The notes under the pieces were generated by a model. It was not told the origin of the DNA. It searched no databases and was given only the letters and a program-made list of their open reading frames with translations. From Gammaproteobacteria bacterium (GTDB taxonomy: Bacteria > Pseudomonadota > Gammaproteobacteria > Burkholderiales > Rhodocyclaceae): a stretch of DNA of 50,759 nt. Location: assembly GCA_029289265.1 (NCBI GenBank), contig JARFTX010000021.1, positions 1 to 50,759 on the forward strand. The letters run 5' to 3'. Below are positions 1 through 10,400 of the stretch, piece after piece (within the stretch, counting starts at the first letter, position 1; the number at the start of each line of letters is the position of its first letter). The position numbers were made by a program, and so were the translations under genes.

Positions 1-1
1 C

Positions 2-559
2 AACGCCGGTCTGCGCGAGGAGGAGGACATCTTCGCCTCGGTCTGGGATTCGGTGAAGAACCGCTGGGCCTGGCTCGCGATCAACATGGTCACGGCGATC
101 ATTGCCTCACGCGTGATCGGCCTGTTCGAGGACTCGATCGAGCAGCTCGTCGCGCTCGCCGCGCTCATGCCCATCGTCGCGGGCATCGGCGGCAACTCGG
201 GCAATCAGACGATCACGATGATCGTCCGGGCGATCGCGATGGGCCAGGTCGAGCAGTCGGCGCTGCGCCGGCTGCTGCGCAAGGAGGTCGGTGTCGCGCT
301 GGTGAACGGCCTCTTCTGGGGCGGCTTTCTCGGCGTGCTGGCGTGGGGGCTGTACGGCAACGTCGCGCTCGGCGTCGTGATGACGGCGGCCATGACGCTC
401 AACCTGCTGCTCGCCGCGACCGCCGGCGTGCTGATCCCGATGATCCGCACACGGCTCGGGCGCGATCCGGCGCTGGGCAGCTCGGTGATGATCACCGGGT
501 TGACCGACTCGGGCGGCTTCTTCATCTTCCTCGGGCTGGCGACGATCTTCCTGCTCTGA
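2..559 (+). CDS. mgtE: MgtE-family Mg2+ transporter, C-terminal part (5' end outside window)
   Basis: The reading frame is open from the window edge to a TGA at 557-559, so only about 185 C-terminal residues are present. They start with Leu-Arg-Glu-Glu-Glu-Asp-Ile-Phe and continue through Asn-Arg-Trp-Ala-Trp-Leu-Ala-Ile-Asn, the usual entry into the MgtE membrane domain, followed by about four or five hydrophobic segments. The motif GIGGNSGNQ (about 30% into the fragment) and the late segment TDSGGFFIFLGLA are typical of MgtE pore helices. The family forms dimeric inner-membrane magnesium channels gated by an N-terminal cytosolic domain, which is not visible here. The next gene, hemL, is convergent. 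Confidence 0.9.
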   Translation, partial: NAGLREEEDIFASVWDSVKNRWAWLAINMVTAIIASRVIGLFEDSIEQLVALAALMPIVAGIGGNSGNQTITMIVRAIAMGQVEQSALRRLLRKEVGVALVNGLFWGGFLGVLAWGLYGNVALGVVMTAAMTLNLLLAATAGVLIPMIRTRLGRDPALGSSVMITGLTDSGGFFIFLGLATIFLL

Positions 560-644
560 GGCCCGCCTGCGAGCAGGGCTCGCACACGGCGGCGGGAAAT
601 CGCAGTCCTGCCGCGGCCTGGCCCGCTGGTCGGCGAGCGAAGCA

Positions 645-662
645 GGCGGCCCGCAGGCCGCC
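645..662. terminator. Short GC hairpin between convergent mgtE and hemL
   Basis: Perfect 7-bp inverted repeat (GGCGGCC / GGCCGCC) with a 4-nt loop, 10 bp from the hemL stop codon. There is no T-tract on either side, so a role in termination is only suggested by its place between convergent genes. Confidence 0.3.
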
Positions 663-671
663 CCGCCCGTT

Positions 672-1958
672 TCAGCCGCGCATCGCCGCGAACACCTCGC
701 CCGCCGAGGCAATCGTCGCCGCGATGTCCGCCTCGGTGTGCGCGCTCGACACGAAGCCGGCCTCGAAGGCCGAGGGCGCGAGGTAGTGGCCGGCCTCGAG
801 CATCGCATGGAAGAAGCGGTTGAAGGCGTCGCGATCCGAGGCCATCACGTCGGCGAACGAGCGCGGCGCGGCCGCGCTGAAATACACGCCGAACATGCCG
901 CCCAGGGCGTCCGCGCTGAAGGTGATGCCGGCCTTGCGCGCCGCTGCGGCAAGCCCCTCGACGAGTTGTGCGGTGCGCGCCGCAAGCCGCTCGTAGAAAC
1001 CCGGCTCGAGCAGGAGTTGGAGCGCGGCGAGCCCGGCCGCGACCGCCACCGGACTGCCCGAGAGCGTGCCGGCCTGATAGACCGGCCCGAGCGGTGCGAT
1101 CGCCTCCATGATGTCGCGCCGGCCGCCGAAGGCCCCGACCGGCATGCCGCCACCGATCACCTTGCCCAGCGTGGTCAGATCCGGCGTAATGCCGTAGAGC
1201 CCCTGCACCCCCTGCGGGCCGACGCGGAAGCCGGTCATGACCTCGTCGAAGATGAGCACCGCGCCGTGGCGGGTGCAGATCTCGCGCAGGCCTTCGAGAA
1301 AGCCCGGTGCGGGTTTCACCAGGTTCATGTTGCCCGCGACCGGCTCGACGATGATCGCCGCGATCTCGCCCCCGCGCGCCTTGAAGACATCCTCGACCTG
1401 CTGCAGGTCGTTGTAGTCGAGCACGATGGTGTGCTTGGCAAAATCGGCCGGCACGCCGCCCGAGGACGGGTTGCCGAAGGTCAGCAACCCCGAGCCGGCC
1501 TTGACCAGCAGGCTGTCGGCGTGGCCGTGGTAGCAGCCCTCGAACTTGACGATCGCGTCGCGTCCGGTGAAGCCGCGCGCAAGCCGGATCGCGCTCATGG
1601 TCGCCTCCGTGCCGGAGCTCACCAGTCGCACCATCTCCATCGACGGCAGGCGCTCGACCAGGCACTCGGCCATCTCGACCTCGGCCTCGGTGGGCGCGCC
1701 GAAGGACAGGCCGCGGGTCGCGGCCTCGCGCACCGCCTCGACGATCGCCGGGTGGGCGTGACCGGTGATGGCAGGCCCCCAGGAGCCGACGTAATCCACA
1801 TAGGCCTTGCCGTCCGCATCCCAGACGCGTGCGCCCTCGGCGCGTGCGATGAAGCGCGGCGTGCCGCCGACCGAACGGAAGGCCCGCACCGGCGAATTGA
1901 CCCCGCCCGGGATGGTGCGCTGGGCGCGCTGGAAGAGAGCTTCGTTTCTGCTGTTCAT
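672..1958 (-). CDS. hemL: Glutamate-1-semialdehyde 2,1-aminomutase
   Basis: A 428-residue PLP enzyme that turns glutamate-1-semialdehyde into 5-aminolevulinate, the second step of the C5 route to tetrapyrroles. The N-terminus ([14 protein letters not shown]) and the length match the family. The PLP-binding lysine is K266 in the context Leu-Gly-Lys-Val-Ile-Gly-Gly-Gly, and Phe-Asp-Glu-Val-Met-Thr-Gly-Phe-Arg lies about 25 residues before it. The enzyme acts after HemA, which is encoded separately at 20893-22146. hemL is the last gene of a minus-strand run thiD-thiE-hemL, 75 bp after thiE. Cytosolic; no odd features. Confidence 0.97.
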   Translation of the reverse strand: MNSRNEALFQRAQRTIPGGVNSPVRAFRSVGGTPRFIARAEGARVWDADGKAYVDYVGSWGPAITGHAHPAIVEAVREAATRGLSFGAPTEAEVEMAECLVERLPSMEMVRLVSSGTEATMSAIRLARGFTGRDAIVKFEGCYHGHADSLLVKAGSGLLTFGNPSSGGVPADFAKHTIVLDYNDLQQVEDVFKARGGEIAAIIVEPVAGNMNLVKPAPGFLEGLREICTRHGAVLIFDEVMTGFRVGPQGVQGLYGITPDLTTLGKVIGGGMPVGAFGGRRDIMEAIAPLGPVYQAGTLSGSPVAVAAGLAALQLLLEPGFYERLAARTAQLVEGLAAAARKAGITFSADALGGMFGVYFSAAAPRSFADVMASDRDAFNRFFHAMLEAGHYLAPSAFEAGFVSSAHTEADIAATIASAGEVFAAMRG

Positions 1959-2033
1959 GGCAATCGAATGAGGTCCGGTGATGGCAAGGGCGTCATTGTC
2001 GCCCCGGCGAGCATTCTGGGTCCAGCCTGCAGC

Positions 2034-2666
2034 TCAGTCGGCGAACAGCGACTGGTAGGCGCGCGCCCGCGCACCCGGATCGGCCGACGCGAAGACATCG
2101 CTGACCACGGCCACCAGGTCGGCGCCCGCCTCCACCACGGCCGGCGCATTGTCGAGCGAGATGCCACCGATCGCGGCAACCCTCACCGACAGTTCGCGCC
2201 TTGCCCGCGACAGGAGCGCGAGCGGCGCGCGCACCGCCGCCGGCTTGGTGGGCGAGGCGAACATCGCCCCGAAGGCGATGTAGTCGGCGCCCGCCGCGGC
2301 AGCGGCCTCGGCCCGCCCCCATTCGTCGTAGCAGGAGATGCCGAGGATGCGATGCGGCCCAAGGGCGCGCCGCGCCGCGACCGGGTCGCCGTCGTCGCGC
2401 CCGAGGTGTACGCCGTCGGCATCGAGCGCGAGCGCAAGGTCGACCCGGTCGTTGACGATGAAGGGCACGCCGCCAGCCCGGCACAAGGCGCCGACTCGGG
2501 CCGCCTGTTCGCGGCGCAGACCCTCGTCCGCAAGCTTGCTGCGATATTGCAGGAGTGCCGGCCGGCCGGCGAGCGCCCAGTCGACCGCCCGCAGCAACGC
2601 GTCGGTATCGGACATCTCGGGCGTCACCAGGTACAGGCCGCGCGGTGCGGCGGCGCGCTCAGGCAT
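2034..2666 (-). CDS. thiE: Thiamine-phosphate synthase
   Basis: A 210-residue TIM-barrel enzyme that joins HMP-pyrophosphate and thiazole phosphate to give thiamine monophosphate. Family motifs are in order: Gln-Tyr-Arg-Ser-Lys (about 40-44), Asn-Asp-Arg-Val-Asp-Leu-Ala (72-78), Asp-Gly-Val-His-Leu-Gly (84-89), Gly-Ala-Met-Phe-Ala-Ser-Pro-Thr-Lys (133-141) and Ala-Ile-Gly-Gly-Ile (165-169). The open frame runs on upstream through thiD, but the ATG at 2666 gives the family-length protein and overlaps the thiD stop by 8 bp, indicating translational coupling. It shares a transcript with the thiD homologue and probably hemL. No TPP riboswitch is visible upstream of thiD. Confidence 0.95.
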   Translation of the reverse strand: MPERAAAPRGLYLVTPEMSDTDALLRAVDWALAGRPALLQYRSKLADEGLRREQAARVGALCRAGGVPFIVNDRVDLALALDADGVHLGRDDGDPVAARRALGPHRILGISCYDEWGRAEAAAAAGADYIAFGAMFASPTKPAAVRAPLALLSRARRELSVRVAAIGGISLDNAPAVVEAGADLVAVVSDVFASADPGARARAYQSLFAD

Positions 2667-3522
2667 CGCTTCCGCCCTCCGGACGCATCCAGAACATCCG
2701 GTCCGGCAAAGCCCGCCCCATGCCGGGACGGAACGCGCTGCCGAGCGCCTGCCAGGTGAACTCCTGCGCTTCGCGGACCGCCTCGGGCAGGTCCATGCCG
2801 TGCGCGAGCGAGGCGGCAAGCGCTGCTGCGAGGGTCGCCCGCGCGCCGAAATGATGTCCCCCGAGCCGCTCCCAGGCATCGGTGCGGAGAATCCCGCGCG
2901 GGCCGTACAAGCGATTGACGACTTGCGGCCCGGGGTCGCCTGCGCCCGTGAGCAGAACGTGGGCGACCCCGATCCCGGCGAGGTGTCCCAGCGCATCCTC
3001 GTCGGACAGCTCTTCGCCGCCTTCGCCATCGTCACCCCCGGCGAGACGCAACACGTCGTGACGGCTTGCGACCAGGATCGTCGCCTGCGGCAGCACCAGT
3101 TCCAGCAAGGCTTCGAGAAATTCGTCGGCATCGGCCTCGTCGCGGCGAATCTGTCCAAGCGCGGGTTCCACCACCAGCGGCACCTCCGGATAGTCCGACA
3201 GGATCTCGGCAATCGCCGCGAGGTTCTCGACGCTGCCGGCCATGCCGAGTTTGAAGGCCTGCACCGGGATGTCTTCGAGCACGGCACGGGCCTGGGCCGC
3301 GACGAGTTCGGCATCGAGCGCGACCAGCTCGTCGAGCCCGCGCGTATCGCACACCGCGACCGCGCAGACGATCGCGAGCGGATGACAACCCATGCTCGCC
3401 AGCGTCAGCGCATCGCACTGGATGCCGGCGCCGCCGGTTGCGTCCGACGCGCCGAAACTCATCACCATCGGAGGCTGCTGCTCGGCATTCGGGCGGGTCA
3501 TGGTCTCGGCGTAGTTCGGCAT
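2659..3522 (-). CDS. thiD: ThiD-like kinase homologue (hydroxymethylpyrimidine kinase family), divergent active site
   Basis: About 287 residues from the ATG at 3522; ATGs at 3597 and 3501 are also in frame. The ribokinase-fold start [14 protein letters not shown] (22-35) is clearly ThiD-like, and the neighbour thiE supports a thiamine role. Other signature motifs are changed. The GTGC-type anion-hole motif reads His-His-Phe-Gly-Ala-Arg-Ala-Thr (223-230), the Gln-Asn-Thr segment reads Cys-Asp-Thr, and the Pro-Asn-x-x-Glu segment reads Ser-Arg-His-Asp-Val. It may be a specialised betaproteobacterial form or no longer a kinase. The first ATG (3597) is unlikely because it would leave only 14 bp to the divergent rubredoxin gene. 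Confidence 0.75.
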   Translation of the reverse strand: MPNYAETMTRPNAEQQPPMVMSFGASDATGGAGIQCDALTLASMGCHPLAIVCAVAVCDTRGLDELVALDAELVAAQARAVLEDIPVQAFKLGMAGSVENLAAIAEILSDYPEVPLVVEPALGQIRRDEADADEFLEALLELVLPQATILVASRHDVLRLAGGDDGEGGEELSDEDALGHLAGIGVAHVLLTGAGDPGPQVVNRLYGPRGILRTDAWERLGGHHFGARATLAAALAASLAHGMDLPEAVREAQEFTWQALGSAFRPGMGRALPDRMFWMRPEGGSDA

Positions 3523-3611
3523 CGGAGCCGCGCCGCCCGGTCTGGCGGCACGTGCAAAATGCGGTAAGATGCGCCGGATTCTACCGCCAAACCGCAACAG
3601 GCAAGCCGAAC

Positions 3612-3791
3612 ATGGCCGCTCCGCATCTGAAGACCTACATGTGTCTGATCTGCGGCTTCATCTACGATGAGGCAACTGGACTACCGCAGGACGGCGTCGT
3701 GCCGGGCACACGCTGGGAAGACCTGCCGCCCAACTGGACCTGCCCTGAGTGCCAGGCGCGAAAGGAAGACTTCGAAATGGTCGAAATATGA
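3612..3791 (+). CDS. Rubredoxin
   Basis: A 59-residue one-iron electron carrier. Both iron-binding knuckles are present: Cys11-x-x-Cys14-Gly and Cys44-Pro-x-Cys47. The usual Tyr-Asp-Glu, Gly-Val-x-Pro-Gly-Thr and Trp-Glu-Asp-Leu-Pro lie between them. The frame is open further upstream, but ATG 3612 gives the family length. A TAAGAT hexamer at 3565-3570 could be a -10 element; no good -35 or Shine-Dalgarno is seen. The gene is divergent from thiD and co-oriented with pilG 102 bp downstream. Its redox partner cannot be told from this context. Confidence 0.96.
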   Translation: MAAPHLKTYMCLICGFIYDEATGLPQDGVVPGTRWEDLPPNWTCPECQARKEDFEMVEI

Positions 3792-3893
3792 CAGTCGTGC
3801 CAGGTTGATGTATGCTTGCCGACTTTGTCTAGAGACCACTCTTCCATTAAGGTTACTGCGCACCATGCGCACCCGACACCGAGGTATGACCGC

Positions 3894-4280
3894 ATGGATC
3901 TGACCGGCCTCAAGGTGATGGTCATCGATGACAGCAATACGATCCGCCGCAGCGCGGAAATCTTTCTTACCCAGGCAGGCTGCCAGGTTCTGCTCGCCGA
4001 AGACGGCTTCGATGCGCTGGCAAAAATCGCCGACCATCACCCCGACGTGATCTTCGTCGACATCATGATGCCCCGGCTCGACGGTTATCAGACCTGCGCC
4101 CTGATCAAGAAGAACCCCCGCCTGTCGTCTACCCCCGTGATCATGCTGTCCTCCAAGGACGGCCTGTTCGACCGGGCCCGCGGCCGCATGGTGGGCTCCG
4201 ACGAGTACCTGACCAAGCCGTTCACCAAGGACAGCCTGCTCAAGGCCGTCGCCAGTCACTCCGCCCAATCTTCACGCTGA
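3894..4280 (+). CDS. pilG: PilG-type single-domain response regulator
   Basis: A 128-residue CheY-like receiver domain with no output domain. The acidic pocket is Asp12-Asp13, the phosphoacceptor is Asp56 in Phe-Val-Asp-Ile-Met-Met-Pro, and the conserved lysine lies in Leu-Thr-Lys-Pro-Phe. The N-terminus (Gly-Leu-Lys-Val-Met-Val-Ile-Asp-Asp-Ser) resembles PilG of Pseudomonas. ATG 3894 is chosen over the in-frame upstream ATG because a GAGG at 3881-3884 sits 9 nt before it and the product then has PilG length. In the known system PilG acts on pilus extension when phosphorylated by the CheA-type kinase, here PilL at 7417-13500. First gene of pilGHIJL. Confidence 0.93.
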   Translation: MDLTGLKVMVIDDSNTIRRSAEIFLTQAGCQVLLAEDGFDALAKIADHHPDVIFVDIMMPRLDGYQTCALIKKNPRLSSTPVIMLSSKDGLFDRARGRMVGSDEYLTKPFTKDSLLKAVASHSAQSSR

Positions 4281-4305
4281 CTCTACCCCGGGAGGCAAGC
4301 ACCGC

Positions 4306-4671
4306 ATGTCGATCAAGAAGATCCTCGTCGTCGATGATTCGCCCACCGAGCGCTTCGCCATGACCGAGGTATTGACCCAACATGGCTACGAAGTGGTCAC
4401 CGCCGAGAACGGCGAGGAAGCCGTGGCGAAGAGCAAGAGCGAAGCCCCCCAGCTCATTCTCATGGATGTCGTGATGCCGGGCATGAACGGCTATCAGGCG
4501 ACCCGCACGATCTCGCGCGACGCGGCCACACGCTCCATCCCGATCATCATGTGCACCACCAAGGGGCAGGAAACCGACCGCATCTGGGGAATGCGCCAGG
4601 GCGCCCACGACTACCTCGTCAAGCCCATCGACCACGTCGAACTGCTGGCGCGAATCAAGGCGTTCGGCTGA
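4306..4671 (+). CDS. pilH: PilH-type single-domain response regulator
   Basis: A 121-residue receiver-only protein: Asp10-Asp11 pocket, phosphoacceptor Asp54 in Leu-Met-Asp-Val-Val-Met-Pro, conserved lysine in Leu-Val-Lys-Pro-Ile. A strong GGAGG at 4291-4294 precedes ATG 4306. In the Chp system PilH counteracts PilG, acting on pilus retraction and as a phosphate sink. Its stop codon is 5 bp before pilI, so the two are co-translated. It is 25 bp downstream of pilG and is a separate, diverged receiver rather than a recent duplicate. Confidence 0.93.
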   Translation: MSIKKILVVDDSPTERFAMTEVLTQHGYEVVTAENGEEAVAKSKSEAPQLILMDVVMPGMNGYQATRTISRDAATRSIPIIMCTTKGQETDRIWGMRQGAHDYLVKPIDHVELLARIKAFG

Positions 4672-4676
4672 TCCGC

Positions 4677-5195
4677 ATGGCCCGCCGAATCAGCCTCAGA
4701 CAGTTCCAGGAGAACCTCGCGCGCCGTCTTGCCGAGGCCCGCACCGGCGACCGCCGCACCCTGCTCGGGGTCGAGGCCGGGGACGAGAACTGGCTGATCG
4801 ACCTCACCGACACCGGCGAGATCCTGCCCGTCCCACCGCTTGCCTCGGTGCCCCTCACCCGGTCGTGGTTTCGCGGCATCGCCAACGTGCGCGGCTCGCT
4901 CTACGGCGTCATCGATTTCTCCTGCTTTCACAACGGCGCACCGATCGTCCCGGCCGGCCGCGCGCGTCTGCTGCTGATCGGCTCGCGTCACGGCGTCAAT
5001 AGCGCCTTGCTGTTCTCCCGCACCACGGGCCTGCGCAGCGTGGACGAATTCGAGCCCGACGACTCCGCGGCCGACGACCGCCCCTGGATTGCAGCGACCG
5101 TGCGTGACATGTGGGATCGGCGCTGGCACCGCCTGAACGTGCGCACACTGCTCGCCGATCCAGCCTTTCTCGAAGCGGGCTCGAGCAGCCGCTGA
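4677..5195 (+). CDS. pilI: PilI, CheW-like coupling protein
   Basis: A 172-residue protein with one CheW domain that would link the receptor PilJ to the kinase PilL. The CheW signature Val-Arg-Gly-Ser-Leu-Tyr-Gly-Val-Ile-Asp-Phe is at about residues 74-85, and Trp-x-x-Ala-Thr-Val-Arg-Asp-Met near the C-terminus matches PilI proteins. A longer in-frame ORF begins inside pilH, but ATG 4677, 5 bp after the pilH stop, gives the standard N-terminus (Ala-Arg-Arg-Ile-Ser-Leu-Arg-Gln-Phe-Gln). Third gene of the operon. Confidence 0.92.
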   Translation: MARRISLRQFQENLARRLAEARTGDRRTLLGVEAGDENWLIDLTDTGEILPVPPLASVPLTRSWFRGIANVRGSLYGVIDFSCFHNGAPIVPAGRARLLLIGSRHGVNSALLFSRTTGLRSVDEFEPDDSAADDRPWIAATVRDMWDRRWHRLNVRTLLADPAFLEAGSSSR

Positions 5196-5248
5196 GCGGA
5201 CCACACGATTACATCAAGACTACTGATTACTGAGGCGGAGCACTCGAT

Positions 5249-7381
5249 ATGGCATTCAAGCTTTCCGAACTGACCCTTGGACACGGGAAGGCAGCCGAGC
5301 ACGAGGCGTCCTCGGACACGACCATCATGGAAACCCGTGCGCCGGACGAATCGGCGCGTCCGGCCCCGGCGCCCGCAACGAGCGAGCAGCCGATCGCGAA
5401 ACGGCTGCGAACGCTCGGTCTGCTGTTCGCCGCACTGGTCGTGGCGACCATCGTTCTGGCGATCTATCAGGCACGCCAGTCGGCCCATGCAACGCTCTAC
5501 GTCGCTGCCTCCGGTGAGCTTCAGATGCTCTCGCAGCAGATCGCAAAGGCGGCACAGTTGTCGCTGCTCGGCAACGAGACCGCGTACGCCGAGTTGCGCA
5601 CCGCGACGAGCAGATTCTCCAGCCTGCTCTCCGCGTTGCAGAACGGCGGCGAAATCGCCGGGCGCAGCGTGCCCGCGAGCCCGAACGCCGTCGGCGACCG
5701 CCTGGCGAGCCTGCGCGAAGCCTGGACCAAGACCGAGGGCGACGCCGCCCAACTGCTCAGCCAGGCCGAGAACCTCACCCGGCTGAACCGGGCGGTCGAC
5801 GTCGTCAACGAACACAACGGGTCGCTGCTCGCGCTCACGGAAGAGGTTGCCGCCCAAAAGCTGCAGAGCGCTTCCAGCCTGCGCGACATCGCCTCGGCCA
5901 ACATGGCGGTGATGCTCACCCAACGCATTGCCAAGAACGCCAACGCGCTGCTCGTCGCCAACGCCATCGACCCGGAAACCGCCTTCACGCTCGGCCGCGA
6001 CGCCAACACCTTCGCCGACCTGCTCGGACGCCTGAAGCAGATGCCGATGGACGGCCAGTCCGACCAACGCCTGCGCGAACTCGACGCGCTCGCCGGCGAG
6101 ACGCTGGGCGCGGTCACGGGCATTCTCGCGAGCATGCAGCCGCTGGTGCAGGCCAAACAGGCCGGCAGCCGCATCTTCGACGACTCGACCGTGCTGCTCG
6201 AGCGCACCAGGGCTCTGTCCGCCGGCTACGACCAGGCCTTCGGCGGCTTCAATCCGGTCACGGCCGCGATCGCGCTCTCGGCGCTGCTCAGCCTGATCGC
6301 ACTGCTGCTGATCGCGCGCACCTACAACCAGGACCTGGTCGCCCGCCGCACCGACGCCGAAGCGCAACGGCAGACGGCCGAGGACGAGCGCAACGTCTCG
6401 CAGCAGGCGATCCTGCGCCTGATGAACGAAATGGGCGATCTCGCCGACGGCGACCTGACGGTGCGGGCCACCGTCACCGAGGACATCACGGGCGCGATCG
6501 CCGACTCCGTGAACTACACGATCGAGGAGCTCTCCGTGCTGGTGCGGCGCATCAACGACGCAGCCAACCGGGTAACCGCCGCAACCGAATCGGCGCGCCG
6601 CACCTCCGGCGAACTGCTCGACGCCACCGAGCGCCAGACGCGCGAGATCGAGGAGGCCGGCACCGCCATTCAGAACATGGCCCAGTCGATGTCCGAGTCG
6701 TCCGAACGCGCCCTTCAGTCTGCCCAGGTCGCGCGGCGCGCGCTCGACTCCGCGCAGAAAGGCGCCCATGCGGTGGAGAACACCATCAAGGGCATGAACG
6801 GCATCCGGGGCCAGATCCAGGAGACCTCCAAGCGCATCAAGCGCCTGGGAGAGTCCTCCCAGGAAATCGGCGAAATCGTCGAGCTCATTTCCGACATCAC
6901 CGAGCAGACCAACGTGCTGGCGCTCAATGCTGCCATTCAGGCTGCGTCGGCCGGTGAAGCAGGCCGCGGCTTCACAGTCGTCGCCGAAGAGGTGCAGCGG
7001 CTGGCGGAACGCTCGGCCGAGGCGACCAAGCAGATCGCCGCCATCGTCAAGACGATCCAGACCGATACCAAGGACGCGGTCGGGGCCATGGAGGCCGCCA
7101 CCCGCGACGTGGTCGACGGTGCCCAGCTCTCGGACGCTGCCGGCCAGGCGCTGGCCGAGATCGGCGAGGTCTCGACCGAAACCGCCGAGCTCATCGAGCA
7201 GATTTCCAGCGACACCCAAGCCCAGGCCGCAACCGCCGTGCGCGTTGCCGAAATCATGAAGGACATCCTCTCGATTACCGAGCAGACCACCCGCGGCACG
7301 CAGCAGACGGCCGTGTCGATCGGCCAGCTGGCCGACCTGGCGGTCGAACTGAAGGGCTCGGTCTCGGGCTTCAAGGTCTGA
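5249..7381 (+). CDS. pilJ: PilJ, methyl-accepting chemoreceptor of the type IV pilus system
   Basis: A 710-residue inner-membrane chemoreceptor. A cytosolic N-tail of about 50 residues is followed by TM1 (about 53-75), a helical periplasmic PilJ-type sensor region (about 76-335), TM2 (about 337-359), a HAMP region (about 360-440) and a long methyl-accepting coiled coil. The kinase-contacting hairpin tip is at about 550-590 ([14 protein letters not shown]). A GGAG precedes ATG 5249. It would sense pilus or surface state and control PilL through PilI. No CheR-like (PilK) or CheB-like (ChpB) gene follows, so any methylation enzymes must be elsewhere. Confidence 0.95.
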   Translation: MAFKLSELTLGHGKAAEHEASSDTTIMETRAPDESARPAPAPATSEQPIAKRLRTLGLLFAALVVATIVLAIYQARQSAHATLYVAASGELQMLSQQIAKAAQLSLLGNETAYAELRTATSRFSSLLSALQNGGEIAGRSVPASPNAVGDRLASLREAWTKTEGDAAQLLSQAENLTRLNRAVDVVNEHNGSLLALTEEVAAQKLQSASSLRDIASANMAVMLTQRIAKNANALLVANAIDPETAFTLGRDANTFADLLGRLKQMPMDGQSDQRLRELDALAGETLGAVTGILASMQPLVQAKQAGSRIFDDSTVLLERTRALSAGYDQAFGGFNPVTAAIALSALLSLIALLLIARTYNQDLVARRTDAEAQRQTAEDERNVSQQAILRLMNEMGDLADGDLTVRATVTEDITGAIADSVNYTIEELSVLVRRINDAANRVTAATESARRTSGELLDATERQTREIEEAGTAIQNMAQSMSESSERALQSAQVARRALDSAQKGAHAVENTIKGMNGIRGQIQETSKRIKRLGESSQEIGEIVELISDITEQTNVLALNAAIQAASAGEAGRGFTVVAEEVQRLAERSAEATKQIAAIVKTIQTDTKDAVGAMEAATRDVVDGAQLSDAAGQALAEIGEVSTETAELIEQISSDTQAQAATAVRVAEIMKDILSITEQTTRGTQQTAVSIGQLADLAVELKGSVSGFKV

Positions 7382-7416
7382 ACCCCCAGCTCGGAAGCCG
7401 CACACGGACAGTGTTC

Positions 7417-10400
7417 ATGACACAATCAAGCGAACTGGACCTCGGCCCACTCACCTGGGTCAAGAGCGAGATCGATCTCGCTCTCGCGCGCACCGACGAG
7501 GCGCTCACCAAGGCGGCAGACCCGTCGGTTTACGCGGACAACATTCAGTTCGCCCAGACACACCTTCACCAGGCCTGCGGCGCGCTTTCCATCGTCGGAC
7601 TGGACGGCCTGACCCGGTTCACCGAATCGCTGGAGTCCTTGCTCGCCCACCTCGCCTGCAATGGGCAGAGCGATGCCGGTGCGGCGCTGGAACTCGCCCG
7701 GCGAGCAGTCGCGGCGATCGGCAATTATCTCGAAGAGCTCTCGCACGGCACGCCTGACCAACCGCTTCGACTCTATCCGCTGTTTGCGCAGATTGCCCAG
7801 GCCCGCGGCGACAGCGAGGCGAGCCGGTCAGACCTGTTCTTTCCCGACCTGGGACGGCGCCCGGCGCGCCGCCAGGATGCCCCCCCCACCGCTCCGTCCG
7901 ATTGGCCGCAGCGCTTTCGCCCCGTGCGCGCCCAGTTCGAGCGCGGCCTGCTGGAATGGCTGCGCGGCACCGGCAACGGCAGCGGCGCGCACGCAATGCG
8001 CGAGGCCGCTGCAGCACTCGAGGCGATGGTCGCTCACCCCGCCCCGCGTGCCTTGTGGTGGGCGGCTCAGGGGCTCTTCGATGCGCTCGCGCACGGCGAT
8101 GGCGATTCGACCGACGAAGCGGCCGTCAAACGCCTGTGCACGGCCTTGGCGAAGGAGTTCCGCCAGACTTCGGCCGACACCCGCAGCGTGCCGGACAAGC
8201 TCCTGCGCGAGGTCCTGTACTGGGTCAGCCAGGTACCCGAGCACACCGAGACGCAGCGGGCTGTGCGTCGCGCCTGGAGCCTCGAGACGCTGCTGCCGGA
8301 GGACGGAGCGAGCGTCACCGAGATCCCGCTTGCCCCCCTGATCAAGACCCTGCAGACCGAACTCAATCTCGCCAAGCGTGCCTGGGACGAATTCAGCAGC
8401 GGCGCGGCGGCAGCGCTGCCCCGCTACGTCACCCATCTGGACCAGATGGCGGGGCACTCCGCCCGCCTTGGCCGCCCGGCCGTCGACCGGCTGCTGCAGG
8501 GCATGGCCGGCTTTGCCGCCTGGCTGCGCCAGGACCCGTTGCGCTTCAACGATGCGATCGCGCTGGAGGTCGCCGCGGCACTGCTGCTCGCGGAGAGCGC
8601 ATTCGACCGCGGGGCTCCCGATCTGGGCTTTTCCACCCAGGTCACCGATACGCTGCAGCGCCTCGCGGCGCTCGAACGGGGCGAGACGCTGCAACCGGCC
8701 GAACAATCGGCCACCATCGAGACGGGCCGGCGCGTCCAGGAGCGTGAAGCCCTTGCGCAGGTCGCGCATGAAATCCAGTCCAATCTCGCGCACGTCGAGC
8801 AGAGTCTCGACGACTTCTTCCGCAATCACGCCAAGCGCGGCCCGCTCGCCGCTTTGGCCAAACCCCTCAAGCAGATCGAGGGGGCACTCGCGCTGATCGG
8901 GGACGAACAGGCGATCGGCCTGGTGCGCGATGCCGCGGGAAGCATCGCCCGCCTCGCGCAGGACGACACCGAGCCCGATCAGGCGCAGTTCGAGGGCCTC
9001 GCGCGTCACCTGTCCGCACTCGGCTTCTACGTTCAAGCCCTGCAGCACGGGCGGAGCACGACCCTCGACGCGTTCCTGATTCCGCAAACCGCCCGCGACC
9101 TCCCGGGCGAGCCGGCGCCAGAGGTCGCGCCCACGCCCGTCGCCCCCGAGGCGGCGCTTGCCGCGGGCGGCGAGGCGGCCGCCGAGGCGGTCGCACCGAC
9201 GCCCGACGAGCAACCTGCCGGCCCTGCCGAGCCCGTACCCGAGGCGGCAGATGTGGTCGAACCCATGCGGCCCGCCGAACCGGCCGCCGTGCAAACGCCT
9301 CCGGCCCCGGCTGCTGCGCCGGAGGCCCGCGACGCCGGGGTCGACGCGGAGTTGCTCGGCATCTTCATCGAGGAGGCGCACGACGTCCTCGCCAACATGG
9401 CGACCCTGCGCGAACAGACGGGCGCGGGTCCGACCAATCTCGAAGATCTACGGACCATTCGGCGGGGCTTCCACACGCTCAAGGGCAGCGGTCGCATGGT
9501 CGGGCTGCAGGATCTGGGCGAAGCGGCCTGGCAGGTCGAACAGACCCTCAATCGCTGGCTGCAGCTCGACCTGCAGCCGACGGTCGACCTGGACCGTTTC
9601 ATCGACGACGCCCGGGCGCTGTTCAGCGCATGGGTGAGCCAGATCGAGGACGGCGGCAGCCTCGCACGCGACGCCTCGAACGTAGTTGCCCAAGCCGCGC
9701 GCTTGCGCGAAGACGCCCCACCGGCGACGACGCCGGCCGCAGCACCGGTCACTGCACCGGTCACTGCACCGACCGTGGCCTCGCCCCCTGCATTGCCCGA
9801 GGCGCCCAACGAAGACCTCACGATTGCAGAGAAGTACTTCGAGACCTCGCTCGATATCGAAGGCCTGGCCTTCGAAGAGACGACCGAAGCATCCGAATCC
9901 GGCGATGCGCGGCTGGATACGACACCGTTTCTTCCCGACGAGATCTCGCTTGAAGGGTTCGAGGAGCCCCTGCCGGAACCGGACATCGCATGGACTGGGG
10001 ACGACTCCGGGGTGCTCGCCGAGGAGGCCCAGGCAGAACGCGCCGAGGCCGGCAGCGTGCAGCCGATGGAGGCGCCTGCCGAACAACCGAGGGTCGAACC
10101 GGCCGAAGATCTGATCGATGCGCCGGCAGAGGAGCTGCTCGAGGAGTGGGCCGAGGACCTGAGCGATGTCCCAGCCGAGGAGCTGTCCGGGGAAGTATCG
10201 ACGGAAGTGTCCGAGGATCTGACCGAGGAGATCATCGAAGAGCTCTCCGAAGAACTTTCCGAATCGTTGGCCGAGGATTCGGCCGACATGGGGAAAACGC
10301 TGCCCGTCGACGAAGTGGCCGCACCCGAGTGGCCGGCCTTCGATTTCGGCGACCTCCCTAGCGACGCGACTGCGGCCGAGGAGCTCGCCGCCAGGCCTGA

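Noticed and set aside
3522..3611. TPP riboswitch before the thiD-thiE-hemL run
   Set aside because: The gap to the divergent rubredoxin gene is only about 90 bp and no thi-box-like sequence is present.
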